A stretch of 64,000 nt of DNA from a virus. The DNA is taken from the IMG/VR virus record IMGVR_UViG_3300024520_000066, positions 1 to 64,000 of that record; one strand, 5' to 3'. The position numbers and the translations under genes are program-made. Under the pieces are notes generated by a model. That model was not told where the DNA came from, did not search any database, and was given only the letters and a program-made list of their open reading frames with translations. Positions 1 to 8,700 of this stretch are shown one piece after another; position 1 is the stretch's first letter; every line of letters starts with the position of its first letter.

Positions 1-347
1 GAATAGCTATGGTATTATATAGAATGAATCTTATTGAAAACCTGTATTTCTTTAATGCTGGTTTAATTCCGATAAATAATCCTAATGAAATATCTATTCT
101 TTCTTTTTCTCAAGGAGGAGGAACAAACTTTAATAATGTTGTTTCAAGCATCAAGAGAAATGGGAATAATTCTGTAATAATTACAGATGGATATGATGCA
201 TGTCGTGAATATGACAAACAGGCTTTTTGGGTTGGAATTGGAGGCACTACGTTTAATCGTAGCGATGATTCTTTTGTGAAATATCGTAAATCTAAACAAT
301 GTGTTTCATATAACTCTAAAACAAGTAAATTTGATTATTGTAAATAA
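1..347 (+). CDS. VWA-like domain protein, C-terminal part (cut by window edge)
   Basis: The frame is open to the left edge, so the first ATG at position 9 is probably internal and the true start lies outside. The visible part has the pattern of the C-terminal half of a von Willebrand A-like fold: a strand ending in SFSQGGGTNF, where the Thr fits the metal-site (MIDAS) Thr, followed about 20 residues later by a strand ending ITDG. VWA-like (DUF2201-type) proteins in phages and bacteria usually sit beside an AAA ATPase partner, which would lie left of the window. Function in this phage is unknown. It leads a tightly packed rightward early operon. Confidence 0.6.
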   Translation, partial: IAMVLYRMNLIENLYFFNAGLIPINNPNEISILSFSQGGGTNFNNVVSSIKRNGNNSVIITDGYDACREYDKQAFWVGIGGTTFNRSDDSFVKYRKSKQCVSYNSKTSKFDYCK

Positions 348-353
348 AAAACT

Positions 354-848
354 ATGTTAACAAGAAAAGAACCTGTTGACATGATATTTATTCCAGGGAA
401 CATCCCAAGCTTAAAGAACAGTAAGGTTAAGACGAGTAGAGGAATCTTCTCGTCTCCTACTGTATCTAAATTTCTTAGGTCTATAGGTATACAAGAATTT
501 AACTCTCGTAAGAAGACAGTTAAAGGATATGTAGATCCAAATAAACCTAATCAATTTGAAGCTTTAAGGAGTACATTCATTTCTATGAAATCAGGAAAAG
601 ATGATCCAATAATTATTGGGTATCATCAAGTCAGAAATAGTAAAAGACTATTTGACTTTAGTAATAGTGTAGAGCTTGTTCAAGATTTGATGACAGCTCA
701 TGACTTTATTGAAGATGACAACGTAAAGTACGTATTCCCTGTACCAATGAGTATAGACGGAAAATTAATTAACCCTTTAAACCCAAGAGAATTTCCTCTT
801 TATTCAGTAGATAAAGAGAATGCTGGTGTTTGGATAAAACTGTTTTAA
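354..848 (+). CDS. RusA-like Holliday junction resolvase
   Basis: 164 residues, slightly longer than the roughly 120-residue E. coli RusA. The N-terminal stretch IPGNIPSLKNSK (residues 13-24) matches the RusA opening strand, where proline, lysine and asparagine are typical. The acidic core is visible as D101-x2-N104, D111 and D121-D122, following the RusA pattern of Asp residues that bind Mg2+. RusA enzymes cut four-way DNA junctions and phages use them to resolve recombination or replication intermediates before packaging. The gene starts 6 bases after the previous stop. An internal Met at residue 10 is an alternative start that would place the IPG strand close to the N terminus, as in other family members. 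Confidence 0.8.
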   Translation: MLTRKEPVDMIFIPGNIPSLKNSKVKTSRGIFSSPTVSKFLRSIGIQEFNSRKKTVKGYVDPNKPNQFEALRSTFISMKSGKDDPIIIGYHQVRNSKRLFDFSNSVELVQDLMTAHDFIEDDNVKYVFPVPMSIDGKLINPLNPREFPLYSVDKENAGVWIKLF

Positions 849-849
849 C

Positions 850-1020
850 ATGAGTGATGATGAATTAAAAATATGCTTTAAAAGTTTAGTATTTGACCTA
901 TCTAAAGATGAAAATCAAAGTCCTGAAGATGGATTTAGAATTGGAACTTTATCCAATGAAGATTTATATGGTGAAGTATTAGATTTAATAAATTATTATA
1001 AAGAAAAAAATAATGAATAA
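850..1020 (+). CDS. Small acidic protein, 56 aa, unknown
   Basis: An ATG one base after the resolvase stop codon opens a 56-residue frame (MSDDELKICF… to …KEKNNE) that overlaps the next gene by 8 bases. The tight packing and overlap are like the other junctions in this operon, which supports it being real. The product is acidic and probably helical, with no motif I recognise. Confidence 0.65.
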   Translation: MSDDELKICFKSLVFDLSKDENQSPEDGFRIGTLSNEDLYGEVLDLINYYKEKNNE

Positions 1021-1222
1021 AGCAAAAAAAGTAATGGTAAGGTTAGCGTTTGCTGACCAAGTACTTTCTTTAGAAGATGCTTACAACAATGAAAACGAAA
1101 TTTGTAGTTGTGATAGCTATGTAGTAGGATATGAAGATGATAACGGTAAAGAGTGTGAAGAAGATGGAACATATCTTAACAACACGGTAGATCCTGATCA
1201 GATAAACATGTTTAATGATTAA
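1013..1222 (+). CDS. Small acidic protein, 69 aa, unknown
   Basis: A 69-residue acidic protein with three cysteines: a CSC pair near residue 32 and one Cys about 17 residues later. This could bind a metal, but no known zinc-ribbon spacing is visible. It overlaps its upstream and downstream neighbours by 8 bases each, the normal spacing of this early operon. I do not recognise the family. Confidence 0.65.
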   Translation: MNKAKKVMVRLAFADQVLSLEDAYNNENEICSCDSYVVGYEDDNGKECEEDGTYLNNTVDPDQINMFND

Positions 1223-2048
1223 GTATCAAGTAACTAAAACTCTTGTTACCAAACCTAATGACAATAGTGCTAACGCAATTGCACCTAACCTAATATATGG
1301 ATGTTTTGGTGGTTGCGTTAACACATATTGTTATATGTCTAGATACAATGGAAAAAGAATATTTGTTAACACAAATGTTATGGATATTGTGTCTTCTGTT
1401 TATGAGTGGGCTAAAGATTATGTAAAAGTTCCTGACCAACAAGATCCTATTTATAAGATGGTAGATGTTGCTTGTAATACTGATTTAGTTCTTATGCAAA
1501 AACACTGCCCAATACCTCTTATAGACTATCTTAAAATGTATGATGATCATCCTGAAATTAACACAACTATGGCTACAAAATATCCTAGTTTGTTGAAATT
1601 AGATGTCAATCATTTTAATAAGAAGCCTAGAGTTAGGGTTAGTCTTATGCCTCAATCTTATTCAGATATTCTTGAACCAAAAATGCAAAGCATAGAGTCT
1701 AGAATAAATGATATAAACAGATTGAAGTCGCTAGGATGGGAGGTCCACATTAACTACTCTCCCGTTGTTCTTTACAAGAACTTTAGGAGTGAGTATAGAA
1801 ATCTATTTAAGATGGTTAATGATATTGCGGGTGAAAATAAGTGTGAAGTAATATTTATGACAAACCACCCTTTGCAAATGGAAAAAGCTAGTGGAGAAGC
1901 GATGGAAGTAATGCAGTATTCTAACGAGGTTAAAAACAAATCAGGAGTTATGAGATATCCGTTAGAATTAAAAAGAAAAGCAATAGGTATATTCAAAGAA
2001 GAATATTCCGAGTTGTTTGATGTAAAATCAATAAGATATATATTTTAA
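1215..2048 (+). CDS. Radical SAM / spore photoproduct lyase-like protein
   Basis: 277 residues. Near the N terminus the cysteines C30, C34 and C39, followed by Tyr and Met, resemble the iron-sulfur cluster motif of spore photoproduct lyase-like radical SAM proteins. The spacing here is CX3CX4C, not the standard CX3CX2C; the codons are clear, so this is not a misreading. Downstream segments such as VRVSLMPQ and WEVHINYSPV fit the strands of a radical SAM barrel. The likely role is a SAM-dependent radical reaction on nucleic acid, by analogy with photolyase-type relatives. The actual substrate is unknown. The gene overlaps its upstream neighbour and is followed by a 22-base A-rich gap. Confidence 0.65.
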   Translation: MIKYQVTKTLVTKPNDNSANAIAPNLIYGCFGGCVNTYCYMSRYNGKRIFVNTNVMDIVSSVYEWAKDYVKVPDQQDPIYKMVDVACNTDLVLMQKHCPIPLIDYLKMYDDHPEINTTMATKYPSLLKLDVNHFNKKPRVRVSLMPQSYSDILEPKMQSIESRINDINRLKSLGWEVHINYSPVVLYKNFRSEYRNLFKMVNDIAGENKCEVIFMTNHPLQMEKASGEAMEVMQYSNEVKNKSGVMRYPLELKRKAIGIFKEEYSELFDVKSIRYIF

Positions 2049-2070
2049 ATTAATTAAAAAAAAATAAATT

Positions 2071-2415
2071 ATGGGAAGATATTATGACGGAGACATAAAC
2101 GGAAAGTTTATGTTAGCAGTACAATCAAGTAGTGCAGCAGACAGATTTGGTTCAGAAGGACACAACAATTATTTAGAGTATTACTTTAACGAGGAACACC
2201 TACCTACAATAAAGGAAGAGTTATCAATATTAAAACCTGCATGGGAAAAAGTAACAGAGTTTTTTAAGGATAGAAACTCATGGACTACTGAACAACAAGA
2301 AGAGGCAGGAATAAGTACTCAAGAAATGAGTGATTATGCTGATTACTGTTTAGGCAAGCAGATAAAAGAATGTGTCGAAGAATATGGGGAATGTCGTTTT
2401 AATGCAGAAATGTAA
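2071..2415 (+). CDS. Conserved-looking hypothetical protein, 114 aa
   Basis: A soluble 114-residue protein starting MGRYYDGDI, rich in Tyr, Glu and Asp, predicted helical in its second half. No catalytic motif is obvious. It is preceded by an A-rich leader (typical of flavobacterial translation starts) and its stop codon overlaps the next start as TAATG, implying translational coupling to the nuclease gene. Function unknown. Confidence 0.75.
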   Translation: MGRYYDGDINGKFMLAVQSSSAADRFGSEGHNNYLEYYFNEEHLPTIKEELSILKPAWEKVTEFFKDRNSWTTEQQEEAGISTQEMSDYADYCLGKQIKECVEEYGECRFNAEM

Positions 2416-3503
2416 TGGCGATACAAGATCATAACCTAAAGTTAACGGAACAACAGTACAGAGACTTAGAGATACCATCTTATTCAATGCTGTCTAGTAT
2501 AGACAAACAAGGATTAGATGTAGTTGGAGGAGTAAAGCAGAGTTTTAATCTTAAATTTGGAAACTTAGTTGATGTAATGTGTTTTGAACCTGACAGAGTT
2601 GATGAAATATTTCATAAAGGAATATCTCCAAAACCACCAACAACAAATGTTAAGAATATTTGTGATCTTATATTAGGTCAATTGGACGGGAAAGAAGGTG
2701 AAATAGCCCCAAATGTTACCCCGTTCAGAAGAAAAGAAAAGAAAATATCTTCTAAACTTTCTGATTATTCTGATGAAATACTAGCTGCAGCCATAAGATT
2801 GAAAGTCTATAAAGGATATACAGATCCAAAGACAATTGAAACAGTTGTTAGTACTGGTTCTGAATATTTTAAAGACAAAATTAAATCTAGAGGAAAGGTT
2901 TTAATAAAACCTGATATGTGGGATCACGCTACTATTACAGCAAATACATTATTGTCACATCCATTTACTGCAAAATACTTTGCAAAAGGTGTTCCGGGAA
3001 TTGAAATTATATATCAATATAAATTCGATACAAAGGTTGCAGGTATGAGATGTAAAGGAATGCTTGATTGTGTTGTGATTAATCATAACCAGAAATTAAT
3101 ATTTCCAATAGATTTAAAGACAGGTGAACAACCCTGTAAAGATTTTCCAATGTTATATACTTTACTCAAGTATTACATTCAAGGTGGTCTTTATAGAGAA
3201 GCTCTAAAAACTATTGTTGATAATGATTTTGATCTCATGGGTTATGACGTTAAACCATTTGAGTTTGTTTATATCTCTAAATTAAATCCAATGAAACCAA
3301 TGAGGTTTTTAGTTACCGAGGAAATGCATACAGCATCTTTGAATGGATTTGTTGATAGATATGGATATGCTCACACTGGAGTAATTGACCTTTTGGACAG
3401 TTACTATTATAGCGTCCAAAACAATAATGCAGAATACACTCAGAAAGAGATAGATTCTAAAGGATTAATTGAGCTTAAGTTTAATGAAATAACTGGAAAA
3501 TAA
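2415..3503 (+). CDS. PD-(D/E)XK nuclease, Cas4/RecB-like exonuclease
   Basis: 362 residues. The nuclease core is visible in the second half: Asp at about residue 218 (GMLDCVV), then PIDLKTG with D233-x-K235, then the QGGLY segment that fits the QxxxY motif of RecB/Cas4-type exonucleases. The N-terminal LEIPSYSMLSSI segment resembles the start of phage-type PDDEXK exonucleases. Such enzymes act in phage recombination or in degrading DNA during replication. The gene is coupled by TAATG to genes on both sides. No cysteines arranged as a Cas4 iron-sulfur cluster are evident, so a plain lambda-exonuclease or RecB-like activity is more likely than a Cas4 one. Confidence 0.75.
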   Translation: MAIQDHNLKLTEQQYRDLEIPSYSMLSSIDKQGLDVVGGVKQSFNLKFGNLVDVMCFEPDRVDEIFHKGISPKPPTTNVKNICDLILGQLDGKEGEIAPNVTPFRRKEKKISSKLSDYSDEILAAAIRLKVYKGYTDPKTIETVVSTGSEYFKDKIKSRGKVLIKPDMWDHATITANTLLSHPFTAKYFAKGVPGIEIIYQYKFDTKVAGMRCKGMLDCVVINHNQKLIFPIDLKTGEQPCKDFPMLYTLLKYYIQGGLYREALKTIVDNDFDLMGYDVKPFEFVYISKLNPMKPMRFLVTEEMHTASLNGFVDRYGYAHTGVIDLLDSYYYSVQNNNAEYTQKEIDSKGLIELKFNEITGK

Positions 3504-4054
3504 TGAAAGATACATATAAAGTTAATATTCTAAGAAATAAAAGCTTAACTTATATGCTGCCTCTTGTTGATGCCGAGCTTAAGCTTGATTTTGATAATTA
3601 CTTATTAAACTGCTATGTTTCATTTGAGAAAAATGATGAAACATTCTGTTTAATGTATTCCTGGTCTAGTAATCCTGCATTTCTAAAATACGAAGGTAAG
3701 CTCATGAGCCACCCTATGTATATTGGACATGCAGATTTCGGAGAAAAAGTTGTTTATAAGTTTCAATTAACTCATGTTATGAAATTAGAAAGACAGCTTT
3801 TTTTAGAAGGCAGGTATAAAGAGTTCTCAGAAAAACACAAAAAAACAATACTTGATTATATTAAATCTAAAGGTTTTAATAATTATTCTAGGATAAATAA
3901 AATATTAGACAAGAATGATGAATTGAAATCTGATGCGCCAGATAGTATTGCTGAATGCGTTTCTGATCAGGTAAGTATATTAATAATTAATAGAGAAAAC
4001 ATATTCGATGAAAGTAATATTGAAACCAGTCCCAGGGAGAAAGGATCATTTTAG
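3503..4054 (+). CDS. Hypothetical protein, 183 aa, downstream of nuclease
   Basis: A 183-residue protein translationally coupled to the nuclease (TAATG). The first ~100 residues look like alternating beta strands with aromatic residues (YMLPLVDAEL, SFEKNDETFCLMYSW), and the second half is helical and charged. No enzyme motif is recognised. Its position suggests a role with the nuclease or in replication, but that is inference from neighbourhood only. Confidence 0.7.
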   Translation: MKDTYKVNILRNKSLTYMLPLVDAELKLDFDNYLLNCYVSFEKNDETFCLMYSWSSNPAFLKYEGKLMSHPMYIGHADFGEKVVYKFQLTHVMKLERQLFLEGRYKEFSEKHKKTILDYIKSKGFNNYSRINKILDKNDELKSDAPDSIAECVSDQVSILIINRENIFDESNIETSPREKGSF

Positions 4055-4139
4055 TCTAAAAATTGGAAGACATGATTTGGGAATAAGAGAAAGAAGTGAA
4101 TTACGTAAAATAATCCAAGACATAGATAATGGAATCTAA
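4008..4139 (+). CDS. Small basic protein, 43 aa
   Basis: An ATG inside the end of the preceding gene opens a 43-residue frame (MKVILKPVPG… …QDIDNGI) that continues through the 74-base space to the DnaA-like gene and overlaps it by 11 bases. It fills an otherwise non-coding gap and has a balanced basic, helical composition. The 47-base overlap with the upstream gene is larger than usual here, so it is less certain than its neighbours. Confidence 0.5.
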   Translation: MKVILKPVPGRKDHFSLKIGRHDLGIRERSELRKIIQDIDNGI

Positions 4140-4677
4140 GGTTGCAGAATTACGCATGATTTTAAATTTAATTGAAGATTTTTATGGATTTTCTTTAAAG
4201 AAATCAGGAAGAAGGCAAGACTTAATATATGCTAGAAAGGTTTATGTTAAGATTGCAAGAGATAGAAATCACACATTTCAATCTATTGGAGATATGTTGG
4301 AAATGAATCACGCAACAATTCTCCATCACTACAATAGTTTTAATGTTGTGCAAAAAGCTGATATAGATGCTTACAATAAGGCTATATATGTTCTTAAAAA
4401 ATCTGAAAATGAGAATAGACTTATTCTAGGATTTAATCCAGATGAACAAAGAGATATGATAGATCTTATTGAGACAAAAATAGAGGCTAAATATGATTCT
4501 GAAATAAAAATTCTTAAATTTGAACTTGAACAACTAAGGAATGAGAAAAGAGATATTGGCAGATTAAAGCCAATGCTTGAACTTATTAAAAATTGGTCAG
4601 ATGACGAGCTTAAAAATTGTATTGATTTTAGAATAAAACCATACGCTCAAGCTTTAAAAAGCAGAGTATATATATAA
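4129..4677 (+). CDS. DnaA domain IV-like DNA-binding protein
   Basis: 182 residues. Residues about 30-70 carry a helix-turn-helix resembling DnaA domain IV: YARKVYVKIAR, then IGDMLEMNHATILHHY (residues 53-68). The HATILHHY segment corresponds to the DnaA-box-reading signature (D/N-H-x-T-V/I-L). No AAA+ ATPase domain is present. Residues about 85-130 are a charged predicted coiled coil, probably for dimerisation. DnaA-like HTH proteins of this kind occur in crAss-like phages and are thought to bind the replication origin or act as regulators. It is the last gene before a hairpin, suggesting the end of a sub-operon. Confidence 0.7.
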   Translation: MESKVAELRMILNLIEDFYGFSLKKSGRRQDLIYARKVYVKIARDRNHTFQSIGDMLEMNHATILHHYNSFNVVQKADIDAYNKAIYVLKKSENENRLILGFNPDEQRDMIDLIETKIEAKYDSEIKILKFELEQLRNEKRDIGRLKPMLELIKNWSDDELKNCIDFRIKPYAQALKSRVYI

Positions 4678-4692
4678 TTAGAAATAGGTGTG

Positions 4693-4719
4693 CAGTTTTG
4701 GAATATAATTCCGAAACTG
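4693..4719 (+). terminator. Hairpin after the DnaA-like gene, weak terminator
   Basis: An 11-base-pair stem (CAGTTTTGGAA paired with TTCCGAAACTG, one T-G wobble) with a 5-base TATAA loop lies 16 bases after the stop codon. The following sequence TATATCTTTTATTATT is U-rich but not a clean run. It could be a partial terminator or a site bound by a protein. Confidence 0.5.
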
Positions 4720-4755
4720 TATATCTTTTATTATTAACATTAAATTTTAAATCAC

Positions 4756-5223
4756 ATGATATTTAAAAGAAAAGATGCTAAGCCTGTTGGCGTTGGTACA
4801 ATTTGTAAAATAAAAGAAAGTGTTATTTCAAAAATGACACAAGAAGAGAGTTATATAAATAACTCTGTTTCAAAAAAAATAGAAGATATTGACGGATTCA
4901 TAAGCAGAAGAGATTTGAGAAAAAATTTATCTCAGAATCAAGTTATGATTGAAGATGCAGAACTTGTATATGTTGGATTTAATAGTGTTTTTGGAAAAGA
5001 TATAGTTGAAGTTGTTCCGTTAAAAATAAAAAGAGATTCTTATTCGCATGCAGTAAGGCATCTTCTTGGAAGTAGAAAAAAATTTTTAATGAAAAAAGAC
5101 TCATTATCTTTGGTTAGTCATCAAGAAATTCTTAAATTTGTTGAAAACAATGATTATATTTTAAAAAATTTTATAACTAGAACTTTAATAGAAGACTATG
5201 GTTTAACTGATTTTTCTTTGTAA
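4756..5223 (+). CDS. Hypothetical basic protein, 155 aa
   Basis: A 155-residue, lysine-rich soluble protein (MIFKRKDAKP…), with a helical N-terminal half and no recognisable motif. It is the first gene after the hairpin at 4693-4719, so it may begin a separate short transcript. The stop codon overlaps a downstream ATG as TAATG. Function unknown. Confidence 0.65.
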   Translation: MIFKRKDAKPVGVGTICKIKESVISKMTQEESYINNSVSKKIEDIDGFISRRDLRKNLSQNQVMIEDAELVYVGFNSVFGKDIVEVVPLKIKRDSYSHAVRHLLGSRKKFLMKKDSLSLVSHQEILKFVENNDYILKNFITRTLIEDYGLTDFSL

Positions 5224-5327
5224 TGGGACATCAAATAACATTATTGGAGATGATAAAAAAATGCGAAGATGAGCAACAAAATAAAATTAACTCCAAGACA
5301 AAGGCAAATACAGAAGCAGAAGGATGA
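5223..5327 (+). CDS. Possible 34-aa micro-ORF
   Basis: The ATG is coupled to the preceding stop as TAATG, the arrangement used between several genes in this operon. It encodes 34 residues (MGHQITLLEM…) and overlaps the next gene by 59 bases in another frame. It may be a genuine small protein or a translational bridge to the next gene. Confidence 0.3.
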   Translation: MGHQITLLEMIKKCEDEQQNKINSKTKANTEAEG

Positions 5328-5589
5328 ATATGAGGTGCGTAGAAGATTCTACCACCGAAATTGGGACGCAATGAAATGGTGCAATAAACAGGGGTTAACA
5401 ATTTATGCAGCATCTCAGTCCCATAATAGCTCCATGGTCAAAATATTTGTCCAAAAAGGAGTTCCTTTTAAACCTCTGAATAACATAGAATATGATCAAA
5501 ATGAGCCAAATGATATAATCAGATATACTGCCGCAATAGATGCAGAGTATGAAAGATTATACCTTAAAATGAAGGATAGAGTAAAGTGA
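5269..5589 (+). CDS. Hypothetical basic protein, 106 aa, last gene of early block
   Basis: A 106-residue protein with a strongly basic N terminus (TPRQRQIQKQKDEYEVRRRF), then a hydrophilic alpha/beta body. The basic start suggests nucleic acid binding, but no defined fold is recognised. It is the last rightward gene, and a strong terminator follows 70 bases later. Confidence 0.65.
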   Translation: MSNKIKLTPRQRQIQKQKDEYEVRRRFYHRNWDAMKWCNKQGLTIYAASQSHNSSMVKIFVQKGVPFKPLNNIEYDQNEPNDIIRYTAAIDAEYERLYLKMKDRVK

Positions 5590-5659
5590 ATTAATACAAC
5601 GTAGATGCGATGTTAAAGAAATTAATTTGGTGATTTGAATTAATGTTATGTTATGCAAC

Positions 5660-5696
5660 AAGCCCTTATCAGTATATCTGGTAAGGGCTTTTTTTT
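5660..5696 (+). terminator. Rho-independent terminator closing the early block
   Basis: A perfect 9-base-pair stem (AAGCCCTTA with TAAGGGCTT), extended inside by CAG/CTG around a TATAT loop, is followed by eight T residues. It lies at the convergence of the rightward early and leftward late blocks. The opposite strand has no U run, so it should stop only rightward transcription. Confidence 0.9.
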
Positions 5697-5734
5697 GCTA
5701 TCCTTCTTTAAGTTTTTTTTTACCTACGAAGGCT

Positions 5735-8700
5735 CTACATGTTCATAGTTCTCAAGAAATCCAAAGACTCTCTAAAGTCTTCTATGTTTTTAAATCTAGG
5801 TAATAACTTTTTAGCTTTATGCTTAAGCTTAAGTTCATCTTTATATGGCCCAACTTTATATCTTTCTCCCCATGTCCAAGGAGTCATATAATTCATAGTC
5901 TTAAATATCTGTTTAAAGTTACCAACAGCAGCCGTAGGAGTTTGAGCAATTTTAAATGCTTCTACTGGATTTAAAAATGTTGTTAATTCTGATTGTTGTC
6001 TTCTCAACAAATACGCTAAGAATATATCTTCATCATCAATATCTCCATCTCCTTCTAGAATACCATAAGCAATTGTTATCATTGTCATAAACGCAACATC
6101 AGCTAATGTTTTTCTAACACCTGCGCGCTGCTTAGGAGTTAATTCTTTCCAACTTTTAGCAACATTAATGCCGTCTTCTCTAGCGTCATTTATAAGCTTA
6201 GATAAAAATCTTGCAGTAGATATATAATATCCTTCCATGTGTTCTTTTTGATCTGCAGAATAAAACAAATCTGCTTCAGAAAGTTCAGCATCGGATGGCT
6301 TAAATGAAGTTGTAATACCTCTGAATCTACGTAAATAACCTGGTATCATCCATTTTCTTAAGAAGAATCCCATTTTACCTAACATATATCTTTGTGCATG
6401 AGCTTGAATATCATTGGTATATTGTCCGTGTAATTCATCAACTTTACTTCTGATAAGGTTTCTAGTTTCAAGAAGAATTGCTTCCTGTCCTCCACCAGTT
6501 GTGAATGATGTATTTTGAACTTTAGAATCTAATACCATTTCTTGACCTCCTTTAGCATTTGTTTTAAATGAAATCATTTGGTCAAGAGAAGCTGCTTTGC
6601 TTTTGTTATCAACAACATTTCCTGCTGAGTCTATCCATTGTCCTTTATCATTTTGAGCTTTAATAGAACTCAATACAGAGTACATAACTTTTCCTTGCAT
6701 CATGTGTTCGCCAGAGTTTGATAGTGGGCGTAATGAATCTTGATTCATTAATCCCTCCATTCTAGTCCCTGCTTCAAATCTTGAATTAAGATTGCTTGGC
6801 CCCATTGTATTAAAGTTTGACATCAATAAATTAGTTCTTGATGTCTTAACATTAGCACCAAAATCAGCCATTATATTCTTAAGGTCAAAACTATAAAGCT
6901 GTTGCGCTCTTTTATAATCTTTAAGATTATAAATATCACCACCAATTGCTTCTATAAGATTTGAAAATGTACCAGTAAATGTATTCACAATACTGTTAGC
7001 ATAGTTAAATACAAGTGATACAGTACCAAAATACTTTAATCCAGCTTTTACTACTTGTTGAGTCTCTACAGTTTTACCTGCTACTTTAAAACCACCCGCT
7101 TGTTTTGTTGTAATACTATAAAGTCTATTCTCAATCATTGATAAAGCTTTTTCATACTCTTTAGATTTAGATCCGCTAGTCCATAAAGGCAATCCAGTTT
7201 GAGCATCAATTTTTTGCTTACCAGATACAGAATCTAATACAGGATATTTCTTTTCAGCCATAGTCTCTGTTATAATTAAAAGAGTTGACTCTATTGATTT
7301 CTTTTCCTCAAAATTCTTAGCCATTATAGAATTTAAAAGCCCTATTGTATGTAGGTCAAATGATTGGTCTGATTCATTAAGTTTAGCTCTATATGGTCTA
7401 GGAAGCCTTAATGTTTCACCTTCTTTAAAATTAGTGTATGTTTGGACATCAAAGTCATCTTTCTGAGTTTCAACCAATCTACTTATAGCATTCTTACCCA
7501 TAGTTGCTATTGATTGACCTTCAGCAATTCTTGAAGCTCCACTTTTCATAATTCCAGGTAATCTCATAAATTCAGCAGCTCGGTAAGTTTCTATAATAGA
7601 ATCATTTTTCTCATACCTTTTATCAGCAATTCTGTTATTTTCCATTAATCTTTCAAGCTCAGCTTTCTTTTTAGGCTGAGTCTGTAATTTATCCCATACA
7701 GGATTTTTCCAAACTTTATGTGGAACACTTCTAGTTACAGTGTATCCATTTTTATTTACATATTGCTGTTGTTCAGTATTTAATTTTAACCAGACATTCA
7801 TCTCGCTTCTTGCAATTGCTTCATTTAATGATATTGTATTTCTCTTATTATTCTTCATTTTATAAGAGACATGCATTGGTCTTTCACCATCTTTTAAGCT
7901 ATCAATACCCTCTATTTGAATTTCATTCCCTCCTGCAATTGTAAGTTTTCTTTTTGAAGTTTTACCAGTCACCGGGTCGGGAATTGTAGATTCATAATGA
8001 AAAGATACAACACCATTCTTATCTGTTACTTTCTCGACTTTGACATCTTTATATTTTTCATCATAAATATCTGAGTCCCCAGCTTCTCTTTGAAGTTCAT
8101 TCTTTTTCTCTATGAATTCAGGCTTAAACTCAGTAGTATAATAAGCTATCCCGCTTTCAGATACAGTAAACATGTCTTCATATTTCTTCTTCATGTTTCT
8201 AGCATTAGATACATTTTCTCTAAATTCTTTATGAGCCTTATCTTCAGCAGTAGCTTCTTCAATTGAGTATTTTTCAATATTACTAGAAGCCTGGTCAAGC
8301 ATTTTAGATATTAATTGAATATCTTTAGCTTTCATTTCTTTTTCTGACAAAAGTTGCATAGATAACCCACTCATTTTTGTAAGAGATGTTTCTGCTCTTT
8401 CTTCAGCTAGTTGTAATTTTCTATCTTCTATTTCATCTTTATTCTCTTGCATTTTAGCTAAGACATACTCTCCTTCTTGTCTTCCATCACCACCAATTTT
8501 TTGAAGATCCTCCCAGTCTTTTTTAAATCCAAGTTTGTATTGCTCTTCAGTTTCAGTATCATGCTTAGCTAGTAATTCAGAATATACTTTTCTTGAACCC
8601 TGTAAAAGCTTTGCATCTATATTTGCTTTAATACCATTAAGCTCAATCATTGAGTTTCTAAGAGTTTTAGACTCTTCTTCAGTGAGAAAATCTGAGTCTT

